From assembly GCA_007859995.1 (NCBI GenBank), contig SMSL01000012.1, positions 1 through 64,000 of the forward strand: a stretch of 64,000 nt of DNA, in the 5' to 3' direction. The position numbers and the translations under genes are program-made. The DNA is from Candidatus Brocadiaceae bacterium S225 (GTDB lineage Bacteria; Planctomycetota; Brocadiia; Brocadiales; Scalinduaceae). The notes beneath the pieces are model-generated. The model did not search any database and was not told the DNA's origin. It worked only from the letters and a program-made list of their open reading frames with translations. Positions within the stretch are counted from its first letter, which is position 1, and each line of letters starts with the position of its first letter. Shown piece by piece: positions 7,934 to 16,828 of this stretch.

Positions 7934-8668
7934 TTAATGTGGTGCTCCACCCATTATTTTTGCCTGTTTTGCGTCTTTGGCTTTCAGTAATTCCTCGAAC
8001 TTTTTAAAGTGGTTGTCGGCATCTTTTGGTTTACCCTGCATCAGGTAAATGACACCGAGATTGTTGTGCGGCTGTGGAAATTCCGCGTCAATAGCTATCG
8101 CATTTTCAAATGCGGCAATGGCGTCATCATTTTTCTCCAATTTTATCAGGGCCATACCAATCTCATCGTACGCAAGCGCGGAAAGAGGATTTAATTCGAT
8201 TGCCTTGTTGAGTTCATTTATTGCCGCTTCATATTCTTCGTCGTATCTATACGCAATCCCTAGGTTTATATAACTTTGCGGGTTAGCAGGATCGAGCTCT
8301 GCGGCTTTCTTATAAGCAACGATTGCACTGTCTATCATGCCTTGTGTATAGTAGGCACGTCCCAGATAATTATATACTTTAACCAACTTAGGATTGATTT
8401 TTACTGCCTTCTCCCATGCCTGAACTGCCAAAGTAAAGTTTCCTTCTTTTATTGCGTCAATACCGAAATTATAATAATCTTCTGCGTCTGTACCCAGGTT
8501 TGGAAGCTTAGCCACAGATTTTACCTCAACTTTTTCTTCAACTTTCACCTCTGTTGGTACAACAACCACTTCCGGTGTTTCATCTTTTCCGCATCCATAT
8601 ATTAGGAATGCTGCCAGTAAGAGGCAAATAATTGGATTGTAACTTGTTAGTTTACAGATGTTTTTCAT
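7934..8668 (-). CDS. TPR-repeat lipoprotein
   Basis: 244 residues. The N-terminus PIICLLLAAFLIYGCGKDE is a lipoprotein signal with lipobox LIYGC (Cys26). A Val/Glu-rich spacer (PEVVVVPTEVKVEEKVEVKS) is followed by about five TPR units (LVKVYNYLGRAYYTQGMIDS, NPQSYINLGIAYRYDEEYEA, SALAYDEIGMALIKLEKNDD, FPQPHNNLGVIYLMQGKPKD). The likely role is membrane-anchored scaffolding. It lies 26 bases downstream of the polyprenyl synthase gene and before a second TPR gene in the same transcription unit. Confidence 0.85.
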   Translation of the reverse strand: MKNICKLTSYNPIICLLLAAFLIYGCGKDETPEVVVVPTEVKVEEKVEVKSVAKLPNLGTDAEDYYNFGIDAIKEGNFTLAVQAWEKAVKINPKLVKVYNYLGRAYYTQGMIDSAIVAYKKAAELDPANPQSYINLGIAYRYDEEYEAAINELNKAIELNPLSALAYDEIGMALIKLEKNDDAIAAFENAIAIDAEFPQPHNNLGVIYLMQGKPKDADNHFKKFEELLKAKDAKQAKIMGGAPH

Positions 8669-8694
8669 GTGCTTTCCTTTGTCAAAAAAAATTA

Positions 8695-9687
8695 TTATGT
8701 CATACGTTGAGCCATAAAGTTTGCGATATCCCTGAAGACTGCTTTGTTGTCAGTCGGTATCTCATCGATTATATCATAAGTCTGTTTTATTAAATCATCA
8801 GCATACTTTTGTGCATGCTCTATAGCACCATGTTTATTGTAAATATTCAGAACATATTGTACCTCATCATCAGTTGTCTCTTCTCTCTGTTTCGTCATTA
8901 TTCCGATAAGTGATGCCTTGTCGTCATTATTTGCCAACTCTAATGTATATGCATACAGGAAGCTGGCTTTTCCCTCTTTAATGTCTGAGCCGATAACTCC
9001 TCCGCGCCCTTTGCCTACCGTTAAATCAATTAAGTCGTCTTTTATCTGGAAGGCAGGTCCCATCAACTTACCTAACGCCCAGATCTTATCTATAGTTCCC
9101 TCGATATTACCCAATGCGACTACGGCACCTCCGACCATTCCACAAGCAAGATAATACCCGGTTTTCAGCCTTACAAGTTCAAGATATTTTTCAACAGTAT
9201 AATCCGTAGCGCCTCTTGCATTGATATCCAATGCCTGGCCCTCTACAGTTTTTTCGTACGTCAGATTGAATATCTCTAAGAGCTGTAACTTTCTCTCTGA
9301 TGGTATCTGGCTTATTAGAATACAGTGGTATGCCCGCGCCAGTAGATAATCACCGGCATTGATAGCATTGGCAACACCATATTTTACCCAGACGGTTGGC
9401 TGGTCACGTCTCATGGTATCTTCATCTTCTATATCATCGTGCAGAAGAAACATATTATGTAAAATTTCTATAGCCAATGCGAAATGAAGTGCGTCATCGG
9501 GATTGCCACCCAGCTCTTTGCATGTAATCAGACATATAGCAGGTCTTATACGTTTTCCTCCTGTTCTCAGATGATGCCATATCGGTTCGCTTAAATAGTC
9601 ATCTCTATCCGGTGGGATGATCTCTTTGAGTAGCTCATCAATCTTTTTACCATATATCTTTATAGATTCTTCTATGTCTGCTTGCAT
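8695..9687 (-). CDS. Polyprenyl (isoprenyl) diphosphate synthase
   Basis: 330 residues of the trans-isoprenyl diphosphate synthase family. The first Asp-rich motif is LLHDDIEDEDTMRRDQPTVW (DDxxD, about residue 86) and the second is FQIKDDLIDLTVGKG (DDxxD). The substrate motif GGKRIRPAICL and the K-T pair in VRLKTGYYLACG are also present. The enzyme condenses isopentenyl diphosphate with allylic diphosphates to make GGPP or longer chains for quinones or lipid carriers. Chain length cannot be read reliably here. The gene lies between efp and the TPR lipoprotein gene on the same strand. Confidence 0.9.
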   Translation of the reverse strand: MQADIEESIKIYGKKIDELLKEIIPPDRDDYLSEPIWHHLRTGGKRIRPAICLITCKELGGNPDDALHFALAIEILHNMFLLHDDIEDEDTMRRDQPTVWVKYGVANAINAGDYLLARAYHCILISQIPSERKLQLLEIFNLTYEKTVEGQALDINARGATDYTVEKYLELVRLKTGYYLACGMVGGAVVALGNIEGTIDKIWALGKLMGPAFQIKDDLIDLTVGKGRGGVIGSDIKEGKASFLYAYTLELANNDDKASLIGIMTKQREETTDDEVQYVLNIYNKHGAIEHAQKYADDLIKQTYDIIDEIPTDNKAVFRDIANFMAQRMT

Positions 9688-9772
9688 TTTGCTTTTTCTT
9701 GCCTTTTAGTAATTCGGAGAACGGAATAATAACCTTTATCCCTGAATTTCTAAATCCTTCAATATCTTTAAT

Positions 9773-10330
9773 TTATGCTCGACCCATGAATTCACCGGTA
9801 CGGGTATCAATTTTTATCGTTTCACCGGTATTTACAAAAAGTGGTACTTTGGTTACAAAGCCTGTTTCCAGAGTTGCCGGTTTGAATACATTGGTTACGG
9901 TATCTCCTTTTGTACCCGGGTCTGTTTCTGTAATTTTCAATGTGACAGAGGAGGGAAGCTCTACCCCGAGCGCGTTATTATTGTAAAGTGAAACCGATAC
10001 TTTGGAGTTTGGTACTATATATGACATCGCATCTCCCAGGACCTCTTTTGAAAGAAAAACCTGCTCGTAGTTTTCTGAGTCCATAAAGCAATAGTTGTTT
10101 CCTTCCTGATACAAATATTCCATGTCTCTGCGATCCACAAATATATCTTCCACCTTATCTGATGGTCTGAAGCGTTTTTGTATGACATTGCCCTGTTTTA
10201 AACTTTTTATGCTTACCTGCATATGAGCACGCCCTTTGCCCGGCGTAACGTGGTTAAAGCCGGATACCGTATAAAGTTCTTCGTCAATCTTTATAATCAA
10301 TCCTTTTCGTAAATCTATTGCATTTATCAA
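9773..10330 (-). CDS. efp: Translation elongation factor P
   Basis: 185 residues, the normal EF-P length. Domain I starts INAIDLRKGLIIKIDEELYT and contains VTPGKGRAHMQVSIKSLKQG, whose PGKG lysine (about residue 33) is the site modified by EpmA-type lysylation in many bacteria. OB domains follow (FMDSENYEQVFLSKEVLGDA; VELPSSVTLKITETDPGTKG), ending in VNTGETIKIDTRTGEFMGRA. EF-P relieves ribosome stalling at polyproline stretches. It sits between hemW and the polyprenyl synthase in the minus-strand housekeeping run. Confidence 0.97.
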   Translation of the reverse strand: MINAIDLRKGLIIKIDEELYTVSGFNHVTPGKGRAHMQVSIKSLKQGNVIQKRFRPSDKVEDIFVDRRDMEYLYQEGNNYCFMDSENYEQVFLSKEVLGDAMSYIVPNSKVSVSLYNNNALGVELPSSVTLKITETDPGTKGDTVTNVFKPATLETGFVTKVPLFVNTGETIKIDTRTGEFMGRA

Positions 10331-10354
10331 TTTAATAGCTCCTTAATAAAATTG

Positions 10355-11491
10355 TTACACAAATTCCATCATTACCGAGTCTGCCACAGACAGGCCTTTT
10401 CTTGTCAACATAACTCTTTCATCATCGAAGTTTATCAAGCCTGCTTGTGTTAGATTATTTAATTGTTTTTCAAAAAGTTCATTTAAATCAAAACCGGATC
10501 TTTGAGCGAATTCCTTTTTTGAGATACCGGATGTCATCCTCAGTGCCATAATGAGTATTTCAGACGCACGTTGCTTTTGAGGTAACTTTTCAGAAAAATA
10601 TATTAACCTCTTCTTTGATCTAGATGAAGAGATGTATTCTTTTACGCTCTTTATATTACAGTATCGTTCGCCATTAACATAGGAAAATGCTCCGGCACCG
10701 ATCCCAATGTATTCCCTGTTTTCCCAGTAAACGGTATTATGCAGACACTCTTTCCCCCGCTTTGCAAAATTTGATATCTCGTAATGATTATAATCGTTAT
10801 CACAAAGAAAATCATTTGTGAATTCGTACATCTTCAACTCTTCTTCTTCATTTAATTTTTTAAGTGTCCCGGAATCTGTCATCTCAACAATTGGTGTCCC
10901 CTGTTCATAGGTAAGACAATAAGCAGAGATGTGCTCCGGGTCCAGCTTGCAGCATTCTCGTAAGTCTTTCTTCCATTCGTTTATGGCTTGAGCAGGATAG
11001 CCGTAAATGAGATCAATACTGATATTTTTGAATCCTTTTTCTCTTAAGTTGAAATAAATATCTTTTGCTTCATTTGCAGAATGAATTCGTCCGAGGAGTT
11101 TCAAATACCTGTCGTTAAAGGATTGAATACCGATGCTGATCCTGTCAACATGACTGTTTTTCATGATGATAGTTTTTTCATCGCTCAGTGTACCCGGATT
11201 TACTTCAATTGTATATTCTTTGAGATTGTGGACATCGACATGCTTAGCGATCATATTCAACAGTCTGTCTAGTTGTATTTCATTTACAACAGTAGGTGTG
11301 CCGCCACCTATAAAAACGGTCCCGAAGGAATGTCTTCCGGTTGCCGATTGAAGTTCCTGTTCAATAGCCGTTAGATATTCATCAACCATCTGTGATTTAG
11401 TTACAATTGAGTTGAAATCACAATATATGCATTTGCTTATGCAAAATGGAATGTGAATGTATAAAGAAGGTATCTGATGTTGAGTAATCAC
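10355..11491 (-). CDS. hemW: HemW-like radical SAM haem chaperone
   Basis: About 378 residues. Radical-SAM cluster motif in SLYIHIPFCISKCIYCDFNS (CxxxCxxC), then FIGGGTPTVV, IEVNPGTLSDEKT, DRISIGIQSFNDRYLKLLGR, DLIYGYPAQ and the C-terminal HemW region (NYHEISNFAKRGKECLHN, YWENREYIGIGAGAFSY). HemW binds haem and delivers it to respiratory enzymes; it is not a true coproporphyrinogen oxidase. I prefer the GTG at 11491, two bases after the pcm stop, because family members have only 6-10 residues before SLYIHIP. An ATG at 11545 would overlap pcm by 52 bases. Confidence 0.9.
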   Translation of the reverse strand: MITQHQIPSLYIHIPFCISKCIYCDFNSIVTKSQMVDEYLTAIEQELQSATGRHSFGTVFIGGGTPTVVNEIQLDRLLNMIAKHVDVHNLKEYTIEVNPGTLSDEKTIIMKNSHVDRISIGIQSFNDRYLKLLGRIHSANEAKDIYFNLREKGFKNISIDLIYGYPAQAINEWKKDLRECCKLDPEHISAYCLTYEQGTPIVEMTDSGTLKKLNEEEELKMYEFTNDFLCDNDYNHYEISNFAKRGKECLHNTVYWENREYIGIGAGAFSYVNGERYCNIKSVKEYISSSRSKKRLIYFSEKLPQKQRASEILIMALRMTSGISKKEFAQRSGFDLNELFEKQLNNLTQAGLINFDDERVMLTRKGLSVADSVMMEFV

Positions 11492-11493
11492 TG

Positions 11494-12189
11494 CTAAACC
11501 TGATTGTTTTCGAACTTTTGCCTTACCAATGGAACAAACATACATTGAAAGAGCTCTTCCTCTATTAATTTCCCATTTACTTTTGTAGCCCTGACTAGTG
11601 TTTGTACGTCAGCGCCCCCTATCGGTATTATAATCTTTCCTTTTTCTGCAAGTTGTTTAATAAGTGGTTCCGGTATGTCGAAAGTTGCTGCGGCCACTAT
11701 TATACCGTCAAAAGGAGCTTCTTCTTCATAACCTATACTTCCGTCAGCAATATGAAGCTTTACTCTGTCTCCGTAGCCTAATTCGTTCAACTTTTTTAAC
11801 GCCTTGTTTGCCAGTTGTCTCCTGATCTCAACAGTATAAACTTTTTCGTGTATTTCTGCGAGAAGTGCAGTTTGATAGCCGGAGCCTGTACCTACTTCAA
11901 GGATCCGGTCTCCATTCTTTATCGAAAGCGCCTGGATCATATATGCAACGATATAGGGTTGAGAAATAGTTTGCATATCATCAATTGGCAGAGGCATATC
12001 ATCATAAGCTCTGTCCCAGAGATCAGCAGGCAGGAATTCATGCCTGGGGACTTTTGCCATAGCACGGAGTACTTCTTCATCTACGATATCTCTGGCTATT
12101 AATTGAGTTTTTACCATTTGTTCCCGTTTTTTTTTAAAAGATGAGTTCGTAGAAACCATATTTTTTAAGAATTTTTTTATTGTGTACAT
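11494..12189 (-). CDS. pcm: Protein-L-isoaspartate O-methyltransferase
   Basis: 231 residues. Characteristic segments are REQMVKTQLIARDIVDEEVL, MAKVPRHEFLPADLWDRAYD, PIDDMQTISQPYIVAYMIQA and the SAM site RILEVGTGSGYQTALLAEI. It methylates isoaspartyl residues in aged proteins to start their repair. The N-terminus may begin later (ATG at 12159 or 12117). It lies 5 bases after the glycosyltransferase stop and immediately before hemW, so translational coupling is likely. Confidence 0.95.
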   Translation of the reverse strand: MYTIKKFLKNMVSTNSSFKKKREQMVKTQLIARDIVDEEVLRAMAKVPRHEFLPADLWDRAYDDMPLPIDDMQTISQPYIVAYMIQALSIKNGDRILEVGTGSGYQTALLAEIHEKVYTVEIRRQLANKALKKLNELGYGDRVKLHIADGSIGYEEEAPFDGIIVAAATFDIPEPLIKQLAEKGKIIIPIGGADVQTLVRATKVNGKLIEEELFQCMFVPLVRQKFENNQV

Positions 12190-12194
12190 GAAAT

Positions 12195-12908
12195 TTACAC
12201 TGCCAGCTGATTTCTTGAGCTTTCGCTCATTTCTCTTTTAATTATTTCTTTGTAATAATTAATTCTTGTTGTAGGGTTATCGAGTTCTCCACTGAAACGT
12301 TTTTCTGCATTATTGTAAATAAGTTTAACTGGAATCTCTTTAATCCTAAGTCCTAATTTCCATGCCTGCATCCACAATTGCAGAGGCATGCCATAGCCTT
12401 CTTCTGTCAGCTCCATTTTCTTTATTGCGTCAGTTTTATAAGCCTTAAAACCACAAAATGAGTCTGTCAACTCAAGCGTTGTTGTTTCATTCAGTATTCG
12501 GGTTATCTCCATATTTATTGCATATCTGTCGGGTGGAATTTGTGGATTTAATTTATTGGTTTGTATCAGGTATCTTGATCCTGACACAATATCATAGTTT
12601 GATATTTGTGCCAGGAAGATCTGTACTTCATCCGGTATATGCTGACCGTCACAATCCATTGTAATTATACTGTCATAACCATTTGAAATTCCGTATTCGA
12701 AGGCGTCAATGATAGTCTGGCCGTAGCCAAGATTTTTTTCATGGACGATAGTGTTTATGTTTTCAATATCCGACAATTCATCTTGTGTGCCATCTGTAGA
12801 TCCGTCATCTATTACCAGTATATCTAAATCATATTTTTTTATTTGTGATATAAGAAAACCAATACCTTTTTTTTCGTTGTAAGCAGGTAGTGCTATAAGT
12901 GTATTCAT
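12195..12908 (-). CDS. Family 2 glycosyltransferase (DPM1-like)
   Basis: 237 residues. GT-A fold start TLIALPAYNEKKGIGFLISQ, nucleotide-binding ILVIDDGSTDGTQDEL, and the metal motif TMDCDGQHIPDEV (DxD-type). The segments VSGSRYLIQTN and DSFCGFKAYKTDAIKKMEL resemble polyprenol-phosphate sugar transferases. There is no C-terminal membrane domain. It is the first gene of the minus-strand housekeeping run and diverges from the histone-like gene. Confidence 0.85.
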   Translation of the reverse strand: MNTLIALPAYNEKKGIGFLISQIKKYDLDILVIDDGSTDGTQDELSDIENINTIVHEKNLGYGQTIIDAFEYGISNGYDSIITMDCDGQHIPDEVQIFLAQISNYDIVSGSRYLIQTNKLNPQIPPDRYAINMEITRILNETTTLELTDSFCGFKAYKTDAIKKMELTEEGYGMPLQLWMQAWKLGLRIKEIPVKLIYNNAEKRFSGELDNPTTRINYYKEIIKREMSESSRNQLAV

Positions 12909-13051
12909 GGTTAAATATTTTTTGCTGAAAGTGTAAAATAAATAATATTTTCAATCTTATAGGGTCTACAATTTAAATCAAGAAAAATATACACGTAGGA
13001 AAGAGTGTGCCGGAATTATAAACAAAAACACGTAAACATGTATTTTTTTTC

Positions 13052-13080
13052 TTGACAATAATTAAGTCGCATGATACAAG
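13052..13080 (+). promoter_or_regulatory. Candidate sigma-70 promoter for the histone-like/hflX unit
   Basis: TTGACA (13052-13057) is followed after 17 bases by TACAAG (13075-13080), a perfect -35 and a weak -10. It lies about 100 bases upstream of the histone-like start in the divergent region. There is no other good candidate nearby. Confidence 0.35.
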
Positions 13081-13180
13081 CCACTTATGGTGAGGGAGAG
13101 AGTGCAGAGTGCAAGGAGTGCTGGCGACCATGACTTTAAGAATATTCTAGTTTTTATAGTTTTAGAAGTAGGAGAAATTT

Positions 13181-13573
13181 ATGGCTGCTAAAAAACCAGC
13201 TAAGAAGACGGTAACGAAAACCGCTAAAAAAACGGGTGTTAAATTATGGACAAAGGCAGAATTGAGTACGCTGAAAAAAGAGTATCCGAATACGGACACT
13301 CAGAAGCTAGCAAAAAAACTTACCAGGACATTGGAGGCGGTTCGTTTTCAGGCAAAAAAACATGGTCTGAAAAAAACAAAAAGCTATATGCAGTCATTAT
13401 ATAAGGCCGCTAGCAAGCCAGCTAATAAAACTGTTACTAAAAAAGCTGTTACTAAAAAAACTGTTGCTAAGAAGGTAGTTAAGAAAGCAGCAAAGACGGT
13501 CGCTAAAAAAGTAGTTAAGAAGGTAGCTAAGAAAGCTACAAAGAAAAGGGCGGCCTGCAAGACAAAGCGTTAA
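13181..13573 (+). CDS. Histone H1-like, lysine/alanine-rich DNA-binding protein
   Basis: 130 residues. A basic N-terminal tail (AAKKPAKKTVTKTAKKTG) is followed by a compact helical unit, residues about 22-66 (LWTKAELSTLKKEYPNTDTQ, LAKKLTRTLEAVRFQAKKHG). This resembles Myb/SANT-like HTH units with W-..E...L...YP....LA..L.RT..AVR.KA. The C-terminal half is repeats of the KKxVxKKxxxKK type, as in bacterial H1-like proteins (Hc1/AlgP style). It probably compacts or organises DNA. RBS AGGAG. It ends 14 bases before hflX and is probably co-transcribed with it. Confidence 0.8.
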   Translation: MAAKKPAKKTVTKTAKKTGVKLWTKAELSTLKKEYPNTDTQKLAKKLTRTLEAVRFQAKKHGLKKTKSYMQSLYKAASKPANKTVTKKAVTKKTVAKKVVKKAAKTVAKKVVKKVAKKATKKRAACKTKR

Positions 13574-13586
13574 TTGCGAACAGTAA

Positions 13587-14879
13587 ATGGTAGAGCTAAA
13601 GAGAACGAATTTATCAGTAAGGTCAGAACGTGCAATATTACTTTACACGTTATTGCATAAAGACAAAAATGACGATGCTCCCATCGAAGAGCTTAAGAGT
13701 TTAGCTGAAACGGCGGGAGCAAAAGTATTGGATCGCGTTGTGCAGCGAAGGAGAAAGGTGGATCCTTCTCATTACATAGGTAAGGGTAAAGTTTCTCAAT
13801 TAGCTGAACTGTGCAAAGATAAAAAAATAGATGTAGTAATCTGCGATGATGATCTTACTCCCGCACAAGTTAGTAATCTGGAGAAGATCATTGATACGAA
13901 GGTGATTGACAGGAGTGAGCTTATCCTGGATATCTTTGCAGCAAGAGCGAAGACCGCTCAGGCAAAATTGCAGGTTGAACTGGCACAACTCGAATATACA
14001 AGGCCCCGTTTGAAGAGGATGTGGTCTCACCTTTCCAGAATAGAAGGAGGCATAGGGACCAGAGGGCCAGGGGAAAAGCAGCTGGAAGTGGACAAGCGGT
14101 TAGTGTCAAAAAGAGTACTTGCTTTGAAGAAAAGACTCGGGCAGGTTACAGAACGCAGGAAGAGACAGGCACAGTCAAGAAAAGAACACACAACAGTTTC
14201 CCTGGTAGGGTATACAAATTCCGGCAAGTCAACCTTAATGAATAGATTGACAGAAGCCGGAGTACTTGTTGAAGATAAACTTTTTGCCACCCTTGACACA
14301 AAAACCAGTATATGTGATTTGGGAAATGGCAAAAAGGTTATTTTGAGCGACACCGTAGGATTTCTTAGAAAACTTCCCCACCATTTAATCTCATCATTTG
14401 AAGCAACCCTTGAAGAGGTAATATGGGCTGATTTCCTGTTACATGTTGTTGATGTCAGTTCTCCTGATGTAATTGAACAGGTTAAAGCCGCTAATAACGT
14501 TCTCAAGGAACTTGAGTGTAACAAAAAGCCCACAATAATGGTTCTCAATAAAGTGGACGTATTGAAAGATTCGTCAATCATCACTTTTTTCCAAAGCAAA
14601 TATGACAACGTAGTGACTATTTCTGCACTGACAGGAAATGGTGTGGAAAAGCTGAAACAGGAGATGGTTGGTTTTGCAAATAGGGGCATCGCGGAGATTA
14701 AACTGGAATGTAATGCCAGTAATGGGAAATTGCTGGCATATATTTATGAACATAGCCAGGTTCTGAAACGCACCTTTGTAAATTCTGGTGTTAATTTCCA
14801 TATTATGATTAACGAGAAGAATCTGTCGAAATTGTATCAATTGGGCGGAGGGCACTTTAAGGTTACACAGCTTTCGTGA
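13587..14879 (+). CDS. hflX: GTPase HflX
   Basis: 430 residues. HflX N-terminal domain (ERAILLYTLLHKDKNDDAPI, DPSHYIGKGKVSQLAELCKD), linker with the glycine-rich RIEGGIGTRGPGEKQLEVDK, then the GTPase domain: G1 VGYTNSGKST, G3 DTVGF, G4 NKVD, G5-like SAL. HflX splits stalled or heat-stressed ribosomes. Length matches the family. The pairing with a histone-like gene is unusual compared with the common hfq-hflX neighbourhood. Confidence 0.95.
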   Translation: MVELKRTNLSVRSERAILLYTLLHKDKNDDAPIEELKSLAETAGAKVLDRVVQRRRKVDPSHYIGKGKVSQLAELCKDKKIDVVICDDDLTPAQVSNLEKIIDTKVIDRSELILDIFAARAKTAQAKLQVELAQLEYTRPRLKRMWSHLSRIEGGIGTRGPGEKQLEVDKRLVSKRVLALKKRLGQVTERRKRQAQSRKEHTTVSLVGYTNSGKSTLMNRLTEAGVLVEDKLFATLDTKTSICDLGNGKKVILSDTVGFLRKLPHHLISSFEATLEEVIWADFLLHVVDVSSPDVIEQVKAANNVLKELECNKKPTIMVLNKVDVLKDSSIITFFQSKYDNVVTISALTGNGVEKLKQEMVGFANRGIAEIKLECNASNGKLLAYIYEHSQVLKRTFVNSGVNFHIMINEKNLSKLYQLGGGHFKVTQLS

Positions 14880-14972
14880 ATCTTGCATCATCAAGGCGGA
14901 AACAATGAATTGCAATAATAACCGGTCGATACATCAGAATTACAGTATACCTTGGTGAGATCTGGGCTTGGG

Positions 14973-15150
14973 AATGTAACGGAAGCATTCCCATTTTTCT
15001 GTAAATCAGGTATGATACCCATGAATACGTGGATTCGGCCTTAATCCACCATTACAAGTAAGCAAACGTATAGTGTGAGGTAGGGTGGATTAAACGAAGT
15101 AAATCCACCTCTTTTATATACAATAAAATTGGGAATGCTCCCAATGTAAC
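14973..15150. mobile_element. MITE-like element, copy 1, with 8-bp target duplication
   Basis: An element of about 160 bp (14981-15142) is bounded by imperfect terminal inverted repeats GGAAGCATTCCCATTTTT and AAAATTGGGAATGCTCCC. It is flanked by the direct repeat AATGTAAC (14973-14980 and 15143-15150), a probable target-site duplication. Inside are two further palindromic blocks around ATTCGGCCTTAATCCACC and GGTGGATTAAACGAAGTAAATCCACC. No transposase is encoded. A second copy of about 90% identity lies at 59761-59928. It is non-autonomous and probably mobilised in trans. Confidence 0.75.
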
Positions 15151-15182
15151 TCATACCCTCATATTTTACTCTTATTATATTT

Positions 15183-16277
15183 TCAATTCCGATTAGGTTC
15201 CGGAGTAGTAGAAGTTGAAGGTGGTAGTATTGGGAAAATGACTGAAGGTTGATCCCCGGTTAAGGTCCGTAGAAATTCCACAATCTTGCCGGTTTCATCG
15301 TCAGTAAGTTTCGATCCTAACTGATATTCCGCCATGATATTAACAGCTTCACTCAAATCCCATGTGCTTGCATCGTGGAAGTAGGGAGCAGTAAGCTCAA
15401 TATTTCTCAACAGTGGGACTTTGAAAATGTATTTATCTTTCTCGCTTTTTGTTACGTTGTATCTGCCAAGCGTATGGGTATCTTTGTCATACGGTTTTGC
15501 CATTCCAAATTTTTGATAAGAGCTTCCCCCTACGCCGACACCGTTATGACAGGCAATACAACCTTTCTCCTTAAATAAATAATATCCTTCCTTTTCCGAA
15601 TCGGAAATTGAATCATCATAGTCTTTCAGCCACAGGTCAAATCTTGAGTTTGGTGTGATCAGCGTTTCTTCAAACGCAGCTATAGCATCAGTGACCTGAT
15701 CTATATTAATTTCTTCACCTCCATACATTTCTTCTAATCCATATATTTCACTAAACCATTGTACGTACTCAGGTATTGATTGTAAAACGCTCACTGCCAA
15801 CTCATGGTTTGAACCCATTTCAAGAGGATTAGCTATTGGCCCCCCAGCCTGTTCTTTTAAGTCTTTTGCACGGCCATCCCAGAATTGTGCAAGATTGAAC
15901 TTTGCATTCAGAACGGTAGGTGAGTTTATCGGACCCAAAAACCATTTGTGCCCGATAGAACTGGGTAAATTGTCTGCACCGCCAGTTGAAAGGTTATGGC
16001 AGGAATTACAGGTGATCCATCCTGATTTGGACAATCGGGGTTCAAAGAACAATTTCTTTCCTAATTCGACCTTTGCTCTATTGTAGTCATAGTTAATTGA
16101 GATTGGCTGGATAGGTTCATCTGAACGTGCTGATTTGGAACTGCCAGACATCCGTCCTCCTCTGCCATAACCGACCTTAGGTTGAGAATCGTCAGCAACA
16201 CTAGATGATATTATTACAACATTGATAGCGACAAAAGCCAACAAACAGATGATCGTAGTAAATTTGCCTATATTCAT
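15183..16277 (-). CDS. Di-haem cytochrome c peroxidase / MauG-family protein
   Basis: 364 residues with a signal peptide (GKFTTIICLLAFVAINVVII, cleavage near SVADD). Two haem c sites are visible: ITCNSCHNLSTGGADN and GCIACHNGVGVGGS, with the family segments LGKKLFFEPRLSKSG, NSPTVLNAKFNLAQFWDGRA, ITPNSRFDLWLKDYDD and VPLLRNIELTAPYFHDAST. Such periplasmic enzymes reduce hydrogen peroxide or oxidise protein substrates. The tail is short and Pro/Thr/Ser-rich (PPSTSTTPEPNRN). No close operon partner; a MITE lies just beyond its 3' end. Confidence 0.93.
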   Translation of the reverse strand: MNIGKFTTIICLLAFVAINVVIISSSVADDSQPKVGYGRGGRMSGSSKSARSDEPIQPISINYDYNRAKVELGKKLFFEPRLSKSGWITCNSCHNLSTGGADNLPSSIGHKWFLGPINSPTVLNAKFNLAQFWDGRAKDLKEQAGGPIANPLEMGSNHELAVSVLQSIPEYVQWFSEIYGLEEMYGGEEINIDQVTDAIAAFEETLITPNSRFDLWLKDYDDSISDSEKEGYYLFKEKGCIACHNGVGVGGSSYQKFGMAKPYDKDTHTLGRYNVTKSEKDKYIFKVPLLRNIELTAPYFHDASTWDLSEAVNIMAEYQLGSKLTDDETGKIVEFLRTLTGDQPSVIFPILPPSTSTTPEPNRN

Positions 16278-16828
16278 TTGCTCTCCTTTATGGTTAATTA
16301 CTTAGAGTATGTATTGTCTCCTATTAATTTGCTATTTTCAAAAAACGCAGGTTTTAATCACAACTTATTTCTTAATAACAATGATATTTATTGCATTTAA
16401 AATTGTCAAGAGCATTTAATGTAATTTAATGTAATGCCGTGAAATTTCATTGTTACTTTCTGATCCTTGTAAAAAAACCTAACTTGCAGCCAATACTGTT
16501 CAGCACTGTGTTTGTTAGTAATAAAAAACCCTTGAATTTTACTAATCATTGTCCTACTATTCCATTGCCATTAACAGGCAATTTTTTATCAGTAAGAAAA
16601 ATTAACATTTTGAGTAGCTATATATACGTACAGTGTTACAATCGTCATCCCTAACCTGTCCATCTGAATGACGGTGAGTCTGGCAGATTTCGGAATCTCC
16701 AATGTTGCTGTGTTATTAAATAATCAGGTTCTGGAATAAATCCGGAATGACAAATTATGTATTTCCATTTTACTTACAATCTTTACTTTTAATATGGTAG
16801 TACCAATTCAATTGTGTGGGGGGAGAGA
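16278..16828. other. Divergent intergenic region (about 550 bp), one hairpin, no gene
   Basis: I find no convincing gene. A terminator-like hairpin ATTGCC-7 nt-GGCAAT followed by six T lies at 16564-16587 on the plus strand with no annotated transcript before it, which may mark a small RNA. Around 16640-16755 fragments resembling the common CGTCATTCC/GGAATGAC intergenic repeats occur. Promoters for the divergent peroxidase and the small exported protein must lie here, but none stands out. Confidence 0.4.

Noticed and set aside
14027..14689. 220-codon ORF antisense to hflX
   Set aside because: Complement of a strongly conserved gene; its composition mirrors hflX codons and no motif is present.
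16439..16654. 71-codon plus-strand ORF in the peroxidase upstream region
   Set aside because: No RBS, no motif; it covers a terminator-like hairpin and repeat fragments.
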